NCBI GenBank assembly: GCA_050729835.1
Contig: JBOHLS010000034.1
Span: forward strand, 1 to 22,250
Direction: 5' to 3'
Source of the DNA: REEB95 sp050729835
Lineage (GTDB): Bacteria > Pseudomonadota > Alphaproteobacteria > ATCC43930 > CGMCC-115725
DNA: 22,250 nucleotides
Part shown: piece by piece, positions 1 to 7,164 of the stretch
How positions within the stretch are numbered: position 1 is the stretch's first letter
Layout: every line of letters begins with the position of its first letter
The notes under the pieces: model-generated
The model's input: the letters and a program-made list of their open reading frames with translations, nothing else
Told to the model about the DNA's origin: nothing
Database searches by the model: none
Program-made: the position numbers and the translations under genes

Positions 1-41
1 TTGTGAACATCCAGCCCGATGAACGTGATATCTTCCGCCAT
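1..41 (-). CDS. IS110-family transposase, N-terminal fragment (runs off window)
   Basis: Reading leftwards from the ATG at 41-39, the product begins MAEDITFIGLDVHK and runs off the window edge. FIGLDVHK is the typical opening of IS110-family DEDD transposases, where the Asp in GLDVH is the first acidic catalytic residue of the RuvC-like domain. An AGGAG Shine-Dalgarno lies about seven bases upstream, inside a long stem (see the leader RNA entry). Only 13-14 codons are visible, so the subgroup and intactness cannot be judged. IS110 enzymes work as recombinases guided by an element-encoded RNA. Confidence 0.8.
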   Translation of the reverse strand, partial: MAEDITFIGLDVH

Positions 42-216
42 GACCCGTCTCCTATGCGTGAGGCTCGGCGTCGGACCATCCGACGCAACCCTCGTCAGTC
101 GCATAGTGCGAGACGGGTCACCTCATCGCCGCAAGACGGACATAGGGTCTAAGAACTCTCCCTTTATCGGTTCTCATACAGTGACCTATCGTCTGGCTAG
201 GCTGCGCACGGGTCAC
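41..216 (-). ncRNA. Structured IS110 5' leader, candidate bridge (seek) RNA
   Basis: The non-coding stretch upstream of the IS110 start folds readily. TGACCCGTCTC at 41-51 pairs perfectly with GAGACGGGTCA at 110-120. CTATGCG at 52-58 pairs with CGCATAG at 100-106 after a three-base bulge. GCGTCGGA at 68-75 pairs with TCCGACGC at 79-86 around a CCA loop. Further out, AGAAC 152-156 pairs with GTTCT 170-174, and GTGACC 181-186 with GGTCAC 211-216. IS110-group elements are known to encode a guide RNA of roughly this size in the end upstream of the transposase. The ncRNA call and its ends are inferred from position and fold; guide loops were not assigned. Confidence 0.4.
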
Positions 217-443
217 TCATGTTCCGGTGCCGCGCACAGTTGGCGAGCAGCACCAGGACGTCCGGCAGCGGCGTGGCTCGTCCCTATCGAATTCTACTCG
301 AAACCAGTCGCCCTTTAAGCCTTTTGGTGCGACACTGCACCATCGCCAGTTTCGCCTTTCAGGCGCTGACGGCTGAGAGACACGCGAAAACCTCTCGTAA
401 AAAACTGCCCGCGGACGCTCCCGCCTGGCCCGGTCAACGGCAG
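217..443. other. Gene-poor stretch left of the small hypothetical gene
   Basis: No convincing gene is seen here. The outer end of the IS110 element should fall within this interval, but IS110 ends lack clear terminal inverted repeats and the boundary could not be placed. The stretch contains a perfect 6-bp hairpin, TGGTGC 325-330 with GCACCA 337-342, with no T-run on either strand, so it is not a convincing terminator. CCTATCG occurs both at 185-191 inside the leader and at about 283-289 here. Confidence 0.3.
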
Positions 444-453
444 GGAGGTTCCT

Positions 454-693
454 ATGCCTTATCGCTGCTATTTCTTCATCGACGGCCATATCCGGCGCGT
501 CGAGAGCTTGTTGGACTGCTACCATGACGACGAGGCCAGCGCATACGCGATTGCGAAGCTGGCGAAGCATAAGCGCTATAGCGCCGTAGAGGTGTGGGAT
601 CACGAGCGCAAGGTATACGGGCTGCCAGCCCAGGTTTATCCCGTGATGCGACCGCCTTCGCGTTCGAGCGTGCCGCTGACGCAATCTGGTTGA
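454..693 (+). CDS. Small hypothetical protein, C-terminus probably replaced
   Basis: A 79-residue ORF with a good Shine-Dalgarno (GGGAGG about six bases before the ATG). The protein starts MPYRCYFFIDGHIRRVE and continues with acidic and aromatic residues (LDCYHDDEASAY, AVEVWDHERKVYGL). This resembles short uncharacterised proteins common in rhizobia and relatives that carry a conserved AVEVWD-type segment. No signal peptide or membrane segment is evident. The last ~20 residues (after VYGLPAQVYP) have a different, low-complexity character, and the stop lies beside the IS3 remnant, so the tail is probably read-through into foreign DNA. Function unknown. Confidence 0.55.
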   Translation: MPYRCYFFIDGHIRRVESLLDCYHDDEASAYAIAKLAKHKRYSAVEVWDHERKVYGLPAQVYPVMRPPSRSSVPLTQSG

Positions 694-699
694 TGATTG

Positions 700-804
700 A
701 GCATGCCCCGCCGCATGCAGCCGCAGAACCTCGATGATCTTCTCTTCCGGAAACCGCGATCGCTTCATCGTCCGCTCCTTTCAAGTCGCGGACTCTACCT
801 CACA
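700..804 (-). pseudogene. IS3-family orfA remnant with IS terminus
   Basis: Reading leftwards from the ATG at 768, the product begins MKRSRFPEEKIIEVLRL and continues HAAGH. This is the canonical start of IS3-family OrfA (HTH, transposase_8 type). A strong AAAGGAG ribosome site sits just upstream, and TGTGAGGTAGAGTCC near 804-790 looks like the terminal inverted repeat. Similarity stops after about 23 codons near position 700, where the sequence becomes unrelated, so only the left tip of the element survives. No OrfB or second end was found in the window. It abuts the small hypothetical gene on its left. Confidence 0.65.
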
Positions 805-943
805 CCGGCTGAGTGTTCGGGGAGCAGCGCACACGCAGCGTACCGAAGTCTAGCGGTTGATTGTGGGCACACTTTGGACGAGGCTGGACTGCGGAGTAGT
901 GGAGGCGGAAGTCTTTAGCCTGCACCAGTCGGTCGGAGGTTTC
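805..943. other. Short unassigned stretch between IS3 terminus and the reader-like ORF
   Basis: No gene was recognised. The segment GGAGGCGGAAGTCTTTAGCC near 901-920 has some resemblance to an IS3-type end, but it could not be paired with the terminus at 804. The upstream ATG at 857 of the following reading frame has no ribosome site and adds unlikely residues. Confidence 0.3.
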
Positions 944-1258
944 ATGCCAAATGTGTGGATCTGGAACATTGACAAAGATAGTCAAGAATTCTTCGCCAAA
1001 GAGCTAAAAGAGGGCCGATTGCGGCAGGGGTTGGGCTACAGTGATCGTCTTGATCTGAAACTCCTAAAACAAAAGAACGATCGAAAAGAGCTTCTCGATG
1101 AAGAAGAGTCCCAAGTGTGGGAACATCTCAGTGTGATGATTATGGAGTGGGGTATACAACTTGGCGACATCGTAGTCGTCAAAAATACCCCCACATGGGG
1201 TTCGTATACCCTAGCCGAGGTAATTGGCAGCTATGAATATGATAGTTCAGGCCAATGA
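944..1258 (+). CDS. EVE/PUA-like reader-domain fragment, possible restriction-system remnant
   Basis: A 104-residue ORF starting at the ATG at 944, behind GGAGG at 935-939. It begins MPNVWIWNIDKDSQEFF and contains GRLRQGLGYSDRLDL and, near the end, GDIVVVKNTPTWGSYTLAEV. This order (aromatic-rich strand, RLRQG-x-G-Y, then GDIVVVKN-P-x-W/G-x-T-x-A-x-V) resembles the PUA/EVE-like modified-base reader domain found at the N-terminus of some type IV-like restriction proteins. That assignment is from memory of motif style and is tentative. The ORF is noticeably more AT-rich than its neighbours. It stops where a broken MFS gene begins on the other strand, so a larger gene was probably cut. Confidence 0.4.
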   Translation: MPNVWIWNIDKDSQEFFAKELKEGRLRQGLGYSDRLDLKLLKQKNDRKELLDEEESQVWEHLSVMIMEWGIQLGDIVVVKNTPTWGSYTLAEVIGSYEYDSSGQ

Positions 1259-1355
1259 CGCCGATGCCCTAGCCAAAGAGCATGCCGCCAAACGCTGACA
1301 CCGCTGCGGCGAGATAGACGAATTGCCTAGCCTCATGCGCGGCCTTATTTTTCAT
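1250..1355 (-). pseudogene. Sugar-porter MFS transporter, N-terminal fragment with internal stop
   Basis: From the ATG at 1355 the minus strand reads MKNKAAHEARQ then FVYLAAAVSAFGGMLFG, a stop (TAG at 1271-1269), then GIGVIG. Sugar-porter MFS proteins start with exactly this first helix followed by the signature GYDIGVISG, so the Tyr codon has become a stop. Similarity ends at about 1250, where the reader-like ORF begins on the other strand. The ATG overlaps the end of the upstream flavoprotein gene by 11 bases, showing that this was the next gene of the same operon. The remaining ~450 codons are missing. Confidence 0.75.
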
Positions 1356-2883
1356 CAGCCGCCTTTCCAGACGCGGCCCGCTGGGCTGCCTCTTTGGCTG
1401 CCTGATCGAACTCGCGTCTATAGGCTTGCGCTGCGAGCATGATCGCCTCGGATTGCGCCGGATAGGTGTGGACCACCTCGGCCAGGGCTTTCATGCCGAT
1501 GCCGGCACTCATGATGACAGCCATTTCGTTGATCAATTCGCTGGCCCGCGAGGCGACGATGGTCGCGCCGAGAATCCTGTCGGTCCCTTCTGCGATGTGA
1601 ATCTTAACGAAACCGGCGTCTTGCCCATCTGTGATGGCACGATCGACGTCGTGCATCATCACGGTGATACTCTTGATGGGAATGGATTGCTGGCGCGCTT
1701 CCCAGACGTGCAGGCCGATATGCGCGATTTCAGGATCGCAAAAGGTGCACCAGGGTGTGGCAGTACTGCTCTGCCGCTGCTGTGTTCCCATCAATGCATT
1801 TTGAACGGCCATGCGGGCCGATGACTGCGCGGCATTCGTGAATTTCAACGCCAGGCAGACGTCGCCCGCCGCGTACACATTCGGATTTGTGCTACGCAAA
1901 AAATCATCAACTTTGACTCCTTGGTCCATGTTGAACTCGACGCCGGCTGCTTCAAGATCAAGCACTTCGACATTGGGCACCCGCCCGATGCTCAACAGGA
2001 TTTCGTCAGCTTGGATGTCGCCTTTTACGTCGTTGTTGACGGTCTCCAGAACCTTGGCGCCGCCGTCGCGCCGCGCACCGACGACTGTGGTGTTCAGGCG
2101 AATTTCCACGCCATCGCGTGCCATGGATCGGGACAAGATATCGGCCGCGTCGCGTTCCTCGCGGGGCAGGAACTTCGGATCGTTTTGCACGATAGTTACG
2201 TGCGAACCCAACCGGCAAAAGGCTTGCGCCAGTTCGCAGCCCAGCGGGCCTCCGCCAATGACGGCGAGACGCTTGGGCAGGGCCGCCATCTCGAAGATCG
2301 TCGCGCTCGTGCGATAACCCGTCTGATCGAGGCCGAAAATATCCGGCACCCTGGGACGCGCGCCCGTAACGACTAGCGCTTTTTTGAAATGCAGGTGCGT
2401 GTCATCAACGAGAAGCACGCCCGCACTCTCGAACCGGGCGTTGCCGAAGAAAATATCCACACCAAGCGCGGTGAGGTCACGAACCGAATTGTATCCCGAT
2501 ATTCGGGTCCGAATTCGGCGCATGCGCGCCATTACCTTGCCAAATTCGAGAGCTGGTTCGTTCGGGAGGGGTGCGCCAAACTCTTCGGCGTCCCGCATCG
2601 TGCCATAGACGCGCGCCGTGCGGATGATTGCCTTTGACGGCACCGAGCCGACATTCAGCGAGTTACCACCCATGCGGTTGCGCTCGATGAGTGCGACAGA
2701 GAAGCCCAGCCGTATAGCGGATTCCGCGGCCGCCAAGCCCGCCGGTCCTGCTCCCATAATTGTGAGATCGTAAACGCTCTGCGGTGTGGGATTCTTCCAA
2801 TCTTCCGGCCGCACACGTCGAAGAAAGGCGTTTTCGTCGTCGAGCTTTGCTGTTGGCGTCGTGCGTTGCATCTCTATAACCAT
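1345..2883 (-). CDS. Mercuric-reductase-like FAD/NAD(P) oxidoreductase lacking the redox cysteine pair
   Basis: About 512 residues, the class-I pyridine nucleotide-disulphide oxidoreductase fold. The FAD motif GAGPAGLAAA lies near residue 44, a second dinucleotide motif GGGPLGCELAQ in the middle, the FAD site VYAAGDVC about two-thirds along, and a dimerisation domain ends with VHTYPAQSEAI. The usual GG-x-C-x4-C-x-PSK site reads GGNSLNVGSVPSK, so both cysteines (residues 75 and 80 in this numbering) are serine and dithiol chemistry is not possible. Mercury reduction is therefore unlikely; electron transfer to another acceptor is an inference. The start is uncertain: ATG 2883 overlaps the upstream stop, ATG 2871 lies just after it. 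This is the fifth gene of the minus-strand operon. Confidence 0.9.
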   Translation of the reverse strand: MVIEMQRTTPTAKLDDENAFLRRVRPEDWKNPTPQSVYDLTIMGAGPAGLAAAESAIRLGFSVALIERNRMGGNSLNVGSVPSKAIIRTARVYGTMRDAEEFGAPLPNEPALEFGKVMARMRRIRTRISGYNSVRDLTALGVDIFFGNARFESAGVLLVDDTHLHFKKALVVTGARPRVPDIFGLDQTGYRTSATIFEMAALPKRLAVIGGGPLGCELAQAFCRLGSHVTIVQNDPKFLPREERDAADILSRSMARDGVEIRLNTTVVGARRDGGAKVLETVNNDVKGDIQADEILLSIGRVPNVEVLDLEAAGVEFNMDQGVKVDDFLRSTNPNVYAAGDVCLALKFTNAAQSSARMAVQNALMGTQQRQSSTATPWCTFCDPEIAHIGLHVWEARQQSIPIKSITVMMHDVDRAITDGQDAGFVKIHIAEGTDRILGATIVASRASELINEMAVIMSAGIGMKALAEVVHTYPAQSEAIMLAAQAYRREFDQAAKEAAQRAASGKAADEK

Positions 2884-4160
2884 CCGCCTTCGAATCCAGC
2901 GCGTTTGAGCCCGTCGCGTACGTAGCTGCAGCGCCGCACGATCTCCCAGATCAAACCGGTACGGTGATTTTCGACCATCATCACGAGCAGGCCCTGATCG
3001 AGCCCGTACCATCCTTCAGAAAGCCAGCCGCCTGAATTGCCGCGAAGTGTCGGATTGAAGCCGCTTGAGAATCTGTCCTGGACGCAGACTTGTGGATATA
3101 CATCGAGAAGGCTGCGCGTGCCCGTGAGCGCAGCCTCGGCCGCAAAGGGCAGGGTTGCGAGCATCGCCCAGGGTGCGATCGTGCCGTCATCCGGGCCGTA
3201 AGGCACGCCACGTGACATATAGCCGAAGAATCGGCGATCTCTGCCGTTTTCGCGCATTTCCTGATCGCCAGGACCATCTCCCGCCGTCACGCCCCAGAAA
3301 TCGCGACCATAGGCGCTGAAGCCGTGCGGATTGCGCTCGCCATATTCGCGGTGAATGGCGATGGCGTTTTTCGTATTCTCGAAATAGTCGCTAGCCTTCT
3401 CGCGCATGAACGCATCGCGGATGCCGCGAAAATCGATCCACGCATGGGAGAACAGATGCGTGAAAAGTGGACCGGAGTAGAGAACATCACGGTCCAGGAG
3501 GTTTTCCCACTGATAGGTCAGCTTCCAGGTGACGTATCCGGCTGGCGTGAGCGGGAAGGTCGGCGAGCCAAGACCCAGAACGTAGAGAATCGCCGCTTCG
3601 TTGTATCCCTCCCAGCCATAATGGAGAAAGCCGCATTCGGGTTTCCATCCCTGTGAAACGCCTGGGGTACCGTTCTGCGCCCAGCGCCAGTCGACACGGC
3701 GATACATCGCGTCGGCGAGTTTGCGGATTTCACTCTCCTCGTTGCCGCCGTCGAAATAGCATCCGGCCACTAGGACGCCGGCGATCAGCAGCGCCGTATC
3801 GATCAGCGAGAGTTCGCATTGCCAGACGCGCTTGCCCGTCTGCATGTCGAGGAAGTGATAGTAGAAACCCTTGTAGCCCGTGGCGTCGGGCGCATCGCTT
3901 TGTGTGCATTGAGAAAAAAACCTGAGAACCTTGAGCGTTCGGGTTGCGGCATCTGCGCGCGACAACCATCCGTTCCGGACCGCGATGGGATAGCAGGACA
4001 GTGCAAAGCCAACCACGGCGATGCTGCACGGCGATGCCTGGCGGGAGGTATCCGCGACAAGGCCGGTATCGGCATTGGCGTAATCGATCAAATAGGCAAA
4101 GGCCGCACGCTGCAGCCGAGTGATCAGCGCATCGTCCGAAAGCTGCGCGAGATCGCTCAT
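2874..4160 (-). CDS. GH144-type (glucoamylase-like, PF10091) glycoside hydrolase
   Basis: 428 residues, beginning MSDLAQLSDDALITRLQRAA with no signal peptide. The N-terminal helix pair (FAYLIDYANADTGLVAD, then SIAVVGFALSCYPIAV) and the aromatic, acidic core (WGWEGYNEAAILYVLGLG-like segment, SHAWIDFRGIRD, GVTAGDGPG) match the alpha/alpha-barrel family called Glycoamylase in Pfam. This is the fold of GH144 endo-beta-1,2-glucanases and of the C-terminal part of cyclic beta-1,2-glucan synthases. The substrate is inferred, not shown. Absence of an export signal points to cytoplasmic action on imported oligosaccharides. It starts five bases after the GH39 stop, so it is co-transcribed and probably translationally coupled. 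Confidence 0.85.
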   Translation of the reverse strand: MSDLAQLSDDALITRLQRAAFAYLIDYANADTGLVADTSRQASPCSIAVVGFALSCYPIAVRNGWLSRADAATRTLKVLRFFSQCTQSDAPDATGYKGFYYHFLDMQTGKRVWQCELSLIDTALLIAGVLVAGCYFDGGNEESEIRKLADAMYRRVDWRWAQNGTPGVSQGWKPECGFLHYGWEGYNEAAILYVLGLGSPTFPLTPAGYVTWKLTYQWENLLDRDVLYSGPLFTHLFSHAWIDFRGIRDAFMREKASDYFENTKNAIAIHREYGERNPHGFSAYGRDFWGVTAGDGPGDQEMRENGRDRRFFGYMSRGVPYGPDDGTIAPWAMLATLPFAAEAALTGTRSLLDVYPQVCVQDRFSSGFNPTLRGNSGGWLSEGWYGLDQGLLVMMVENHRTGLIWEIVRRCSYVRDGLKRAGFEGGWL

Positions 4161-4165
4161 CGCGC

Positions 4166-5599
4166 TTAATACGAGAAATGAATTGCGGCGACGGACTGGG
4201 GCGGCATCGACACTTCGATGCTTAACGCGCCGGCGTCACATTTGACCGGCACTGGCGTCTCGCGGAGTCGGGAAATATCCTTGAGCGCGTCGACCGTTGC
4301 GGCGCTGAGATATTCGGGCTTGCCGAGCTGCTCCCAGTGGCGCTTGGCATTGGCGTGATCGAGGTCGATCCGTTGGATGGACGCTGTCGCCCCCGGTTTT
4401 GCGGATTTGAGCAAGAAATAAACTTTCTGGGTCTCGATCGGATGGCGCGGCAACGCGAAGTTCGTCAGCACCAGCGTGGAACGCTGGGCGCCGCGAATGA
4501 ACCAGGCATCGACGGTTTCATGGCCGCCTTCCACTGGCAGTATTTCCGTGCCCAGTTCATGCAGCAATTGGAAAGCGCGATAGGCGGGCTTGGCGATGCC
4601 GTGAATGTTCAGCAAGCCGAATCCGCCCTGAAACGGCACCGAAGGGAAATAGTTTTCCTCGAAAATGTCCGAGAATGTCCAATAGCTGTAACCTTGAACC
4701 AGTCCGATCGCTTCAAGGACCGTCTTGACGATAAAGGCGGCGGCATAAGGATCGTCGTGCATCGGATCGCGCGGATTCGAGGATGTGCACCATTCGGTGT
4801 AATAAAGAGGCAGCTTGCCGGCCTGCTTGCGCGCGATGTGCGCTTCTTCCCGTAAGGCGCTGCGCTTGCTTGCGGCGAGTTGTGCCTCGGTGTCGTCGCC
4901 TGGCTTGCCAAAATCGTCCGTCGGGTAATGATGCGTGCTGACGAAATCGGCTTGCAGGTTGTTGGCGCGGCAGAAGTTCAGAAAATCCTCGATCCACGCA
5001 TTGTCGGCTGTCGCTGGACCGCCGACCTTCAGCATCTTGTCGACGCCTTTGATGGCTTCCACGGTGTAGCGGTAGAGCTCGAAATAGTCGCCCTGTTTTC
5101 CGCTGCCGAACGCCGTCAGATTGGGCTCGTTCCAGACCTCGAAGAACCACTGCCGTACCTCGCCCAGGCCATAGCGGTCCACCCAATGTCGTAGCAGCTT
5201 TCTGATCAGCACGGCCCATTGCGCGTAGTCCTTCGGGGGCGTGACGTTAGCGCGATAGTGAAAAACGGTCTGATCACCCGAGGACAATGTGGATGGCATA
5301 AAGCTTAGTTCGACAAACGGCCTCATTCCGATCGAAAGCAGGAAATCGAAAATCTGGTCGGTGTTGAAGAACGAGTAGAAAAACGTGTCACCCTCGCTGA
5401 CCAGCGTACCCATATCGTCGCTCAGAATACCGTGAAAGCGAACATGCTGCATGCCGAGTTCATCGTGCGCGTGCTTCATTTGCGCCTGCCAATCGGCGCG
5501 CAAGGCAAGTGTCGCGTGGCCGCTGCCGACGGTATGTTCCCAGAAATGCGGAAGAGCCGTGGCGCATCCGCTTAGATCACTTGAAAAGGCGGCGGTCAT
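4166..5599 (-). CDS. GH39-family glycoside hydrolase (beta-xylosidase/beta-glucosidase-like)
   Basis: 477 residues, a TIM-barrel retaining glycosidase of clan GH-A. FFEVWNEPNL (Glu158) is the acid/base site and LYYTEWC (Glu269) the nucleophile site. Upstream strand residues HVRFHGILSDDMG and the late YSYWTFSDIFEE segment are also typical of GH39. The length fits the family and there is no signal peptide. GH39 covers beta-xylosidase, iduronidase and beta-glucosidase activities. The surrounding glucose-oxidising enzymes favour a glucoside or short beta-glucan substrate, which is inference. The ATG overlaps the GMC stop as ATGA, indicating translational coupling. Confidence 0.93.
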   Translation of the reverse strand: MTAAFSSDLSGCATALPHFWEHTVGSGHATLALRADWQAQMKHAHDELGMQHVRFHGILSDDMGTLVSEGDTFFYSFFNTDQIFDFLLSIGMRPFVELSFMPSTLSSGDQTVFHYRANVTPPKDYAQWAVLIRKLLRHWVDRYGLGEVRQWFFEVWNEPNLTAFGSGKQGDYFELYRYTVEAIKGVDKMLKVGGPATADNAWIEDFLNFCRANNLQADFVSTHHYPTDDFGKPGDDTEAQLAASKRSALREEAHIARKQAGKLPLYYTEWCTSSNPRDPMHDDPYAAAFIVKTVLEAIGLVQGYSYWTFSDIFEENYFPSVPFQGGFGLLNIHGIAKPAYRAFQLLHELGTEILPVEGGHETVDAWFIRGAQRSTLVLTNFALPRHPIETQKVYFLLKSAKPGATASIQRIDLDHANAKRHWEQLGKPEYLSAATVDALKDISRLRETPVPVKCDAGALSIEVSMPPQSVAAIHFSY

Positions 5600-7164
5600 C
5601 TTTGACGTTCCTTTATCCGGTCCGCGACGCGAAGCGCATTGGCGACGATGGTCAGAGTCGGATTGACCGCGCCGATCGACGGAAAGAAGCTGGCGTCCGC
5701 GACATAGAGATTGTCGAGTTCATGGGCCTTGCAGTCGAGATCGAGGACCGACGTTGCCGGATCTGTCCCGAACCGCGCCGTTCCTGCCTGATGTGCCGTG
5801 CCGCCTATCGGAATATCCTTGCCGAGATAGAGGCGGCGCTCCAGCAGCACCGGATGCGCACCCGCCTTGGTCAATATCTGCTCGAGTTTTTTCTTGAGCC
5901 GGTGATGGGCCTCCATATTGCCTTCGGTAAGGTCCAGAACAACGCGCTCGCCATCGTAACAAATGCGGTTCTCTGGGCGCGGAAGATCCTCGCTCGACAG
6001 CCAGAAATCCATCGAGTGACGTGCCATCGCCTCGAACGGCATTTTGGGCATCCATTCCAGCCATTCCGGCAGCGCTTCGCCCCTGATCTGCGCGTCGTGC
6101 GACGTGGCGCACATCTGGATCAGGCCGAGCGGATAGTCCCAGTCGTCCGCCCCGAAATAGAAGTCGGAGACTGCGAGCGTTTTCTGGAAGACCGTATCGT
6201 TCGCTTCGCGCATTAATGCCATCAGGATGGACTGATTGTGACGCATGTAGTTGTGCCCAACCTGATCCGAGCCATTGGCAAGGCCATTGGGATGTTTGTC
6301 ATTCGCAGAGCGCAGCAAGAGCAGCGCGGACGACAGCGCACCGCAAGCGACAACCACGATATCGGCCGAGTAGTGCTCTTCGGCGTCATTGCGCGTCACG
6401 ACGACATCCGTCACAGTCCTGCCCTTGTCGTCCGTTTCGAGCCTGGAGATATAGGCATTGGTCAGCAGCGTCAGGTTGGTGTGCAACTTGAGCGCCGGAT
6501 CGACGCACATGATCTGCGCGTCCGCCTTGCCGTTCAGCAGGCACGGAAATCCATCGAACGCGTCGCAGCGGATGCATGTGCTGGTCGGCGTAGCCTTGCC
6601 GTCCTTCTCGTCCAGAAGAATGCCGAGCGGCAGATGGAAGGGATGCAGCCCGTCGCTGGCTAGGCTGTCGTTCAGCGCCTGGATGCGGGGCTCGTGCGAA
6701 ACCGGCGGATAGGGAAAGGGTCCGCTGGAAGGTGGCTCGCTCGGGTCCTCGCCCCGCTGGCCGTGAACATGAAACAGGCGCTCGGCCTCGGCGTAATAAG
6801 GCTCGAACACCTCATATTTAAGCGGCAAAGCCGGTGAGATGCCGTCCTTATGGCGGACTTCGCCGAAATCGCGTTCTCGCATTCGAAAGAGTGCCGCGCC
6901 ATAGACCTTCGAATTGCCGCCGACATAATAATGCAGACCGGGATGAAAGCTTTTCCCGTCCTTGCCATACCAAGTTTCGTCCGTCTGATAGATGCCATTG
7001 ACAAACACCGCCTGCGCATCCCAATTGGCGCGCGAGCGCGAGAGATAGTCGCCGCGTTCGATCAACAAGATACGTTTTCCGGTCGGCGCGAGTCTCTGCG
7101 CCAACGATGCTCCGCCGGGACCGCTTCCGATGACGATGACGTCATAGCGTTTTGTCACCTCCAT
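5596..7164 (-). CDS. GMC-family FAD oxidoreductase (sugar/alcohol oxidising)
   Basis: 522 residues. The N-terminal FAD-binding motif is DVIVIGSGPGGASLA followed by LLIERGD. A GMC signature-like segment YYVGGNSKVYGAALFRMRE follows, and the C-terminus GTAHQAGTARFGTDPATS...NLYVADASFFP...NPTLTIVANALR contains the conserved GMC region. An unusual cysteine cluster, CIRCDAFDGFPC, sits in the middle near residue 200. The family oxidises sugars, alcohols or choline with FAD; the GGNSKVYGAAL pattern is closest to the pyranose-oxidising branch, but the substrate is not proven. No signal or Tat motif is seen. ATG 7164 shares its A with the SDR stop (TGATG); a TTG one codon earlier is less likely. Confidence 0.92.
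   Translation of the reverse strand: MEVTKRYDVIVIGSGPGGASLAQRLAPTGKRILLIERGDYLSRSRANWDAQAVFVNGIYQTDETWYGKDGKSFHPGLHYYVGGNSKVYGAALFRMRERDFGEVRHKDGISPALPLKYEVFEPYYAEAERLFHVHGQRGEDPSEPPSSGPFPYPPVSHEPRIQALNDSLASDGLHPFHLPLGILLDEKDGKATPTSTCIRCDAFDGFPCLLNGKADAQIMCVDPALKLHTNLTLLTNAYISRLETDDKGRTVTDVVVTRNDAEEHYSADIVVVACGALSSALLLLRSANDKHPNGLANGSDQVGHNYMRHNQSILMALMREANDTVFQKTLAVSDFYFGADDWDYPLGLIQMCATSHDAQIRGEALPEWLEWMPKMPFEAMARHSMDFWLSSEDLPRPENRICYDGERVVLDLTEGNMEAHHRLKKKLEQILTKAGAHPVLLERRLYLGKDIPIGGTAHQAGTARFGTDPATSVLDLDCKAHELDNLYVADASFFPSIGAVNPTLTIVANALRVADRIKERQR

Noticed and set aside
320..345. Hairpin TGGTGC/GCACCA as a terminator
   Set aside because: No T-run follows on either strand and no gene ends nearby.
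217..768. 183-codon minus-strand frame from the IS3 start to 217
   Set aside because: Only the first ~23 codons are IS3 OrfA; the rest is antisense to the small hypothetical gene and low in recognisable content.
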